64,000 nt of DNA. It comes from Plazaster borealis. Lineage: Eukaryota > Echinodermata > Asteroidea > Forcipulatida > Labidiasteridae. Shown here piece after piece: positions 57,245 to 64,000 of the stretch. Below the pieces are notes generated by a model. It did no database searches, was not told where the DNA came from, and worked only from the letters and a program-made list of their open reading frames with translations. The translations under genes were made by a program, and so were the position numbers. Location: contig CM037471.1 in NCBI GenBank assembly GCA_021014325.1, forward strand, positions 15,954,818 through 16,018,817. Direction: 5' to 3'. Positions within the stretch are counted from its first letter, which is position 1. Each line of letters begins with the position of its first letter.

Positions 57245-58069
57245 GCTTATGTGAAAGCCGCAAATCCATGTAAATGTTTATAAGAAGCTTTGGAGGTGCT
57301 ATATGACTTGTTGGAATTATGAGATAACTATCTCATGATTTCGCCATCCGAAGGATGACAACATTATACAACGAAGATGTCGACTTCCCGAGAAACTGAT
57401 ATCGCAGAATGATGACAAGGTATATCGGAAGGCAGAAGATAATTCAACTTGGGAAGTCATAATTGTATTTTCAGGATGCCGTCATAATTATTGGTGATTT
57501 GATGTATTCACAAGCTTTGATATCTGGTCATCATCATGATACAATTTCTCAGGATCTCGACAAATCAGACGGCACCACCAGCTCTCCGTAGATTTAAATT
57601 TTGCGAGCAACAATTCTCTCTATAATGAGTTTTTGGTAGTCTTGAAAAGAAGCGACCAAAATGAAACAATCACCATCGCTTGTCCTTTTCAAAACCACAA
57701 CTCCTCGCAGACTGTTTACATGTTGTTTCCGTAAGCCTAGTTTCTAAACAATAATCTGGTCTATGTTTAGGTCTAAGGCTCAACTTTTTTCTTTTAAGCA
57801 AACCATCGGATGAGATATAGTTTTGCAGAAGGAACTGTGTTTGATGTTGTTAAGGGGTCGCACTAAAAGCTGACATTGACGACGCCTGACAACAACACGT
57901 TAGCAATGCACTGAAAAATACGTTTGAACATTAATATACCATTAAATTTGTGTAAAAGACAGTGTGTAGTCATGTTGTTAATTAAGAAAACACTGAGAGA
58001 TACAAAATAAAACGTGTTGCTTTGAAATTATAGCCTTGATTGCAAATCTGTCTTGCGCCATCCCTTTGT
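57245..58069. other. Intergenic, nothing recognised
   Basis: No supported gene or clear repeat. Confidence 0.45.
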
Positions 58070-58719
58070 CAGTGCCCAATTTCATAGAGCCGCTTAACGG
58101 CCGATTTTGTGCTTACTGAACGAGTTTCCATTTAAAAGGAATCGTACACGTTTGGTAATGACTCAAAACATATATTAGCATAACAACTTACTTGGTAACA
58201 AGCAACGGAGAGCTGTTGATAGTATAAAACATTGTAGGGAACGACTCCCTCTGACGTAGTTTTTGAGAAAGAGGTAATTTCTCACTAAAATAATAAAAAC
58301 TTCTTGCAAGAAGTTTTTATTCCTATCTGAAAGCACACAAATTTGTACAACGAGGGTGTTTTTTCTTTCATCATTTTCTTGCAACTTCGATGACCAATTG
58401 AGCCCAATTTTTCACAGGCTTGCTATTTTATGTATAAATATTATGTTGGGATACACCAAGTAAGAACACTGGTCTTTGACAATTTCTAAACGTGTTCAGT
58501 GCCTTTTATAGTGCTGCTAACCGTAAGCACACAAAAAGGCATGCTAACCTTCCGGTGCTTACTGTATAAAAATGAATGACGTAACAATGCAAAAGACGAA
58601 CGCGCAAGATGGCTGCCTAATTTTCGTCTGTGAAATACGCTTATGAACAAGCACATTTTTCTGCTATAGATAGCACGAAATTTGCTTACCGTTAAGCAGT
58701 GCTATGAAATTGGGCCCTG
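58070..58719. mobile_element. TIR element, CCCAATTTCATAG family, split by a nested MITE
   Basis: Left terminus CAGTGCCCAATTTCATAGAG; inverted right terminus CAGGGCCCAATTTCATAGCA. Both continue with a GCTTAACGG block. The TTAA-type MITE at 58132-58509 lies inside and separates the two ends, so it inserted later. No convincing 8-bp duplication flanks the outer element. Confidence 0.75.
58132..58509. mobile_element. TTAA-flanked MITE (piggyBac-like), copy 3, nested
   Basis: TTAA on the left, with a mutated equivalent (TTTTAT) on the right. Terminus AGGAATCGTACACGTTTGGT. It has the same central palindrome arm (AATAAAAACTTCTTG) as copy 1 and the same GTTGATAGTATAAAACATTG block. Confidence 0.8.
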
Positions 58720-59100
58720 TTCGTTACTTTGACATAATTCCACAGAAAGCTACGCCCAGTTCACACAAACTTGCTCCACTGATACCAGAAGCCCATTAGA
58801 ATTTTTTCTTTGATGATTTTATGCAAGAAAGTATAATAATTGGACTTGGCTTTTACATACGTTTATCAAAGACTATTCAGAAATAAACTTTTCTGTTAAA
58901 TACCTGTTAACGATGAAATGAGTGGTTTTCGGTTAAATTTCACACACAAAGTATGCCAGCTTTGGAGCCGGAGATTGTAGGTGTGCAGCAGATACGCATG
59001 CATGTAACGCAAGCCTGTTCGTAGTTTAAATGTGAGCCGTACGCTCAGAAAACAGTTGGAAATACAACGAGCATGCAAGGGTTTCTTTGAGAATGTATGG
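58720..59100. other. Intergenic, nothing recognised
   Basis: No supported gene or repeat. Confidence 0.4.
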
Positions 59101-59109
59101 GGATCTAAA

Positions 59110-59640
59110 GGTCTTAGAATGATCGGGGCGGTGAGGAGGACCGAGCCACTTCTCTTACATGAAGTTTCCCCATGATCCTAATTTCAAACTCCCACTGCCC
59201 GGCTTCACGAACTGTGGGCTGGGGTGTGAAGGTGCGCCTTAAAACCAGTTCGCTCCGGGCAGGAGCTCGTTGCCACAGGAGGTATAGTTCACCTTGGAGA
59301 CAGAAACACTGATTTTAAACTAAGGTTGGTGGGGCTCGCTGCCTTGGTCGTCAGCCTAGGAGAAGGACAACTCTCGGTCAAATGGAGTTGGGGTCCCACA
59401 GATGGAAGCCCCTACATCCAAGATCTACCCCAAGGTATTGAAACCGCTTTTTCCTCTGGCTCAGGCGGATTCTGGACGAGAGATGCCCTTGCTCACGTGA
59501 GGACAATACACGGCGCTTTTCAGTCCCGGCTTAGACCACCCATCAGATCATCAGACAGTCTAATCCATCAACCGCAGAGGTGCACTGCGGGCAAGTCTCA
59601 CCCGATAGTTACCGGTTATATAAGCCTATAGTAGGCCCAT
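59110..59640 (+). repeat. Possible 5' part of a non-LTR element
   Basis: GC-rich against its surroundings, with an open frame of about 100 codons at 59326-59631 that has no recognised domain. It shares patchy words with 48440-48690 and lies 2 kb upstream, in the same orientation, of a LINE endonuclease fragment. This could be a leader or ORF1 remnant; the assignment is tentative. Confidence 0.3.
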
Positions 59641-60059
59641 GGTGTTTAAGGGGCTCAGTGCCAGGGATTGTAGTCGACAGTGGGAGATGTTAAGGTCATA
59701 GTAAGCTACTGCCCGCTTTAAAGGGATTGTTTACGTTTTGTAATTTGAACCCACCGTTTGTTTCAATCATAATTATATAGTTATAGATATACCATCAAAC
59801 TAACCTGAACGGGTTCACATTTAAGTGCATTTTTTCACATTTGGTTATTTTTCAAATTTACAGCTTAAAATTGTCATTATGGTCCAAAAATTGCAGTCGA
59901 AACAGGATTTTAAAGCAACAAATTTGTCTTTTGCCATTTTTTCCTCTAAATTGTGAAAAACATGCTCCAGATTTTAGAATCTAATTTTTCAAAGCTAACA
60001 ATTTAAAAATTGATAAATTCCAGTTATTTGTTGGAAATATAACGCACATTTTGTCATGT

Positions 60060-60333
60060 TTGGGGTCCAAGGGATAACAAAATCTATCCCCTCCTCAGCA
60101 AAGGATACAAAAATCTATCCCTTCGACTTTTCGGCTAGGTTTGAGGAACAAGAGATAGAAAATTCTATCCCCTTCTCATTTCGGCTACGTTTGAGGAACA
60201 AGGGATAGAAAATTCTATCCCCTCCTCTTTTCTGCTGGATTTGAGGAACAAGGGATATAAAATTCTACCCCTCATCTTTTCGGCTGGGTTTGAGGAATAA
60301 GGGATAGAAAAATCTATCCCCTGACCTAAATTA
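60060..60333. repeat. 50-bp minisatellite made of hairpins
   Basis: About five units of 50 bp. The two central ones are typified by TTTGAGGAACAAGGGATAGA and AAATTCTATCCCCTCCTC. Each unit contains the self-complementary core GGGATAGAA-AA-TTCTATCCC or a variant. Outer units are more diverged. Confidence 0.85.
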
Positions 60334-60931
60334 TAACAACTCGAACTACAATTCAACTTTTATTTTTGTTAGCTTTCCCAATAGTGAAGTACATAATTGT
60401 AAATAAAAAGGTGTGCGTATTTTTCTTTGATGTTATGATGCAACAATAGTTATGAGTAGGCAACTTGGCACATTGTTTTGCGAACAAAAATAACTCAATC
60501 AAAAGACTGTTAAAAATATTGTTTTAAGTGCACCAGGTTCTAACTTTGTTCCTCCAGCAATATTTTATGGAGAAAAATAGCATGATTTTAACATTTAAGA
60601 GACAACTTCAAGAAAAAATGCTATATATTTCCAAAAAAGGTGAAATTTCATTTCAAAAGGTGGTAGCGTGTTTGAGATATTGCCGAAAACTTGAGCGGTT
60701 ATGTCCAGGCAGGAAGAATAATCTGCAATTGGAATACACAATCTGAGAAACGTTACTGTCAGTAACGCTTCTCAGATTCAAATTTGGGGGATAAAAAGTG
60801 ATTTTTCCGTAACCGCAGTACTTCTTAGTGAAAAGTTTCTCAAATTTGCATTATACTACCCAAAGCTTCTGTACTTCTTACCAAGTAAGTTTTTATTAAG
60901 TGTTGTTTGAAGCTTGACATGGTGTGGACAA

Positions 60932-61577
60932 ATAAGAAGTAACTAAAAATAAATAGTAAACTTGCAGGTACAACCATGCGTAAATACTCTCTTGTGGGAG
61001 TGTTGGCTCTAAAAAGAGCCCCGGTCCCATGCCATCTCAATAGCCAGTCAGATGGAATCCCAGAACTCACGAGCACAGGCATGAACAGCTCTTTGGGTAT
61101 CGGCTCTCGCTAAGCGGTGGGCAGTGCGAGCCTCTCTGGTTGGTCTAGCTTTCAATCTTAGTATAGCTTTCCTGTTTAACCCCAGCACTGGTTGGACGGT
61201 AGGGAGTGAGGTGTTGTACCAGTCAGGGTTTTGTCTTTCTTGCCATATTATGGTGCAAGTGCCGATTCATGAATAGTCTTCCTCGGGGAGCCCTATAGTA
61301 TACATCAGGGTCAGTTGCAGCGGGTAGGCTACATCCACAGCAGAAAAGAGCCAGTGGGGTCTCGACGTTTTAAACAGTATACGCTGCTCGTCTTCTCCTG
61401 AAGAGTCCCTGAAGACGAGCAGAGTATGTGTTCGAAACTTCGAGACCCTGAAGACGAGCAGAGTATGTTCGAAACGTCGAGACCCCACCGGCTCTTTTTA
61501 GAGCCAACACTCACACAGAAGAGTTTTAACACATGTTGTACCCGCAAGTTTACTATTTATTTTTAGTTACTTCTTAT
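60932..61577. repeat. Foldback with 88-bp arms
   Basis: The left arm 60932-61020 and right arm 61490-61577 are inverted copies (GGCTCTTTTTAGAGCCAACA, AGTTTACTATTTATTTTTAG, TTACTTCTTAT). A direct repeat of AGACGAGCAGAGTATG and CGAAACGTCGAGACC lies just inside the right arm. Confidence 0.8.
61020..61350 (-). repeat. Arm of a 330-bp inverted repeat with 62535-62870
   Basis: The minus strand matches 62535-62870 plus: GTGGATGTAGCCTACCCGCT, AGCTGTTCATGCCTGTGCTC, GAGTTCTGGGATTCCATCTG. These read as a fragment of a retroelement reading frame (GLPEEDYS on the minus strand of this copy), disrupted in both copies. Confidence 0.8.
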
Positions 61578-61689
61578 AAGTTTTTCTTGCCATTAATTTT
61601 CAGAGTCATTACCAAACGTATACAGACCCTTTAAGCCAGGCAGCCCATGGTCAATAAGGTGCTACTCACACCAACACACTCTCAGTATG

Positions 61690-62515
61690 GGTTTATCTGG
61701 GAACCAAGTTTGCCTCAAAACCTGCAACTTCAAAGTTTATATTCGCAACTTGGAATGTACGGACTATGACCACAGGCATGTCCCCCGACCTTGAGCTAGA
61801 TAGCGCTAATTTTGAACCAAGAAAAACTGCTATCCGTCGACATGGAACTTCTGAAGCGAAATGTTGACATCGTTGCCCTACAAGAGACAAGGCTCTCAGA
61901 CACTTGATCCACCAGGGAAGAGAATTACATTTTTTTCTAGTTTGGGAAACTAGCTGGAGAGTCACGGGCCCATGGCACAGGTTTTTCTGCCCGAAACTGC
62001 CACATCGGCAGCATCCAGACCCCAACGGCTGCCAATGAGAGACTATCTTCACCCAGACTGAACTTCAGACTGGGGCAGAGCCTAGTTGCCTCGGCTTACG
62101 CTCCAACTCTGAACTATGACGCGTCTGGCAAGAAATCTTTTACAACCAGCCAGAAGATCCACTCCGAACTTCAACTGAGACAGCCGAACAGTTTTACTCG
62201 ATGATATGAATGCACGAGTGGGCTCCGACTATAATAGCTGGTCCGACCGCATAAGCAAGTTTGGAGTTGGTAATATCAAAATGAAAAATGGTCGACTTCT
62301 GAAAATGGTCGAATGGTCGACTGCACGAGCTCTGCTGGCGGCGAACACAAACATGAAGTTCGAAACACCCGCACTCATCCCTGTGCGGACTTTGACACAG
62401 ATCAAAGCCTGGTCAGGTCTACAAGGTCGCTTAAGCCTAATCCTTTTCAACGTCAAAAGAGACAATCTGCCAAAATCGACATACACAAAACCGCCACACC
62501 CCGTTCTCAATGAGG
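61690..62515 (+). pseudogene. LINE apurinic-type endonuclease fragment
   Basis: Several frames together encode ATWNVRTM (the start of the endonuclease fold), VDIVALQETRLSD, GTGFSARN, ERLSSPRLNF, ASAYAPTL, NARVGSDYNSWSDRISKFGV, and ADFDTDQSLV near the end. These are the ordered motifs of the endonuclease domain of non-LTR retrotransposons. Stops and frameshifts interrupt it, and a segment before the final histidine region seems deleted. It nicks target DNA in live elements; this copy is dead. Confidence 0.82.
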
Positions 62516-62534
62516 CCTTCTGTGTTTCGCTGTT

Positions 62535-62870
62535 CTCTGCTGTGGATGTAGCCTACCCGCTGCAACTGACCATGATGTATACTATAGGGCTCCCGAGGAA
62601 GGCTATTCATGTATCGGCACTTATTTGCTACATAATACGGCAAGAAAGACAAACAAAACTCTGACTGGTACAACACCTCACTCCTACCGTCCAAACCAGT
62701 GCTGGGGTTACAGAGGAAAGCTATACTAAGATTGAAAGCTAGACCAACCAGACAGGCTCGCGCTGCCCACCGCTTAGCGAGAGCCTTTGCCCAAAGAGCT
62801 GTTCATGCCTGTGCTCGTGAGTTCTGGGATTCCATCTGACTGGCTATTGAGATAGCATGGGACCGCGGTG
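62535..62870 (+). repeat. Insertion in the LINE, arm of inverted repeat with 61020-61350
   Basis: Separates the endonuclease fragment from the later LINE fragment at 63020-63150 and is the reverse complement of 61020-61350 with modest divergence, so it probably inserted into the LINE or was copied with it. Confidence 0.75.
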
Positions 62871-63019
62871 ACACCAGGGAATGTATGCGGGAATAAAGAG
62901 GGCCACATGACCAATTGCTCAGACCTGTCGAGTACTCAAATAGAAGGATGTTACCGTGATCAAAGACAAAACAAAAAAACAAAACAAAACTGAATCACTG
63001 GATTGCGTAAGGGAAGGCA

Positions 63020-63150
63020 AGTGAGGTCTCATCAGATACAATCGCCTCTCTCCCTAATGCACCACCAAAGAATTACTTCGATTCGATACCTGACCTGGAA
63101 GAGGTGACGGCTGCCATCAAACGAATGCCACAAGGCTGCCGGTAAAGATG
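63020..63150 (+). pseudogene. LINE linker before the RT domain, truncated
   Basis: Encodes SDTIASLPNAPPKNYFDSIP followed by DLEEVTAAIKRMPQGC, the segment that in LINE proteins precedes the first RT motif (a K.GKA.G.DG type block). Homology ends at about 63150 and no RT core follows. Confidence 0.6.
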
Positions 63151-64000
63151 TAGCCTTGATCAAGGCGTTGGAGTTTTTTCTCAATTTTATTTTATTGTTT
63201 TCATTTTTATTTTATTTGCGCCGCGCTACACACCCGAGCTACCAACCCGAGCTACCAACCCGCCCGAGCTGTGTGCATGGTGTCTGTGTGTGCAGTATAC
63301 GGTGCGCGCGTGCTCGTGTGAGCTGTATGCGCCACTCACCGATCAACGCCTTGACGTTTCTGTCTCCCCGCCGATGACTCATTACTATAATGCGCGCGAA
63401 AGGCGAGACCCCATTGGTCAGTGGCGGAAGTCTTGTTTACTCATTCTTATGAATATGCATGCAGAATCCAGATGTGGCTACACTGGCGCGCCGGTTTGAG
63501 TTTGGGAATACTTTGTTATAATAATATCTATCTGAAAATGTTGCGTATTCTCCTCAGCTGAGCGAGACAATGAGGGCATGGAATTAAACAAATGAGGTTG
63601 CGTGGATCGATTTGTTACATACATTACATACACCATTTTCCAGCAGGAAGACGCTTTCTGATGTATTTTTCGTAGTGACGTAAGGCCCGATTGACCATCT
63701 ACTGTCTCCATCTTGCATCATTAAACAGTGATTTAATCATTGTTGGTGCATTCATTGGAGGTAGAATATACAAAACAAAGACCTCAATAAACTACCATTA
63801 TTGATTGTTTCATCATGAAGGCATATAGCTCATTGCACTTTTTATATCATTTGGGCCGCCCCACTAAAAAAGAGCTGCCTAACCAAATTTCCCAAGTACA
63901 TTCACTAGAATAGGGTAGCTAAAAATCTATTTCACATGTATCATGTGTGGCTGTATCCTGTCAATTTTTGTTTGGCAGTAAATTCTTATAAGACCCTGTC
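63151..64000. other. Intergenic, nothing recognised
   Basis: A GC-richer patch lies at 63220-63420 with repeats of CCCGAGCTACCAACC. No gene is supported. Confidence 0.45.

Overview
This is eukaryotic, intron-containing animal DNA, most likely from an echinoderm and perhaps a sea star. The taxon is an inference from the gene structure and from the repeat families (class II tRNA-derived SINEs with TTA-rich tails, TTAA-flanked MITEs, GC-rich terminal-inverted-repeat elements). It was not checked by any search. I can support one host protein-coding gene. Almost everything else is repeat or decayed mobile element.

The gene is an R-Ras/R-Ras2 type small GTPase on the minus strand, from 37031 down to 3923. 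I could reconstruct six coding exons with canonical GT-AG junctions in compatible phase: 36921-37031, 32623-32710, 23357-23459, 18456-18564, 5266-5384 and 3923-4010. They give 205 codons plus stop, with intact G1-G5 motifs and a C-terminal CALL prenylation box. The gene spans 33.1 kb because its introns carry large repeats. Intron 4 (13.1 kb) holds a 10.6-kb array of a 27-bp minisatellite with higher-order structure. Intron 3 holds a 1.9-kb array of a 41-bp minisatellite. Intron 2 holds a broken Ty3/Gypsy retrotransposon whose 5' end is inverted. Intron 1 holds a full-length SINE.

From about 37.3 to 64 kb no host gene is visible. This region is a mosaic of MITE-like elements (several nested, some with clear target-site duplications), SINEs, decayed non-LTR retrotransposon fragments, foldback elements and local duplications. 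The most striking object is a 1.3-kb, nearly perfect CCCTAA/TTAGGG interstitial telomeric array (42717-44021), flanked on both sides by arms of an imperfect inverted repeat. It may therefore be the core of a foldback element rather than a chromosome end. Other structured repeats are a 50-bp hairpin minisatellite (60060-60333), a palindrome inside a palindrome (39960-40032) and a 335-bp duplication at exactly 900-bp offset with one mismatch (55901 and 56801).

No prokaryotic operon, CRISPR array, rRNA or functional tRNA gene was seen. The long open frames in the tandem arrays are by-products of repeat periodicity.
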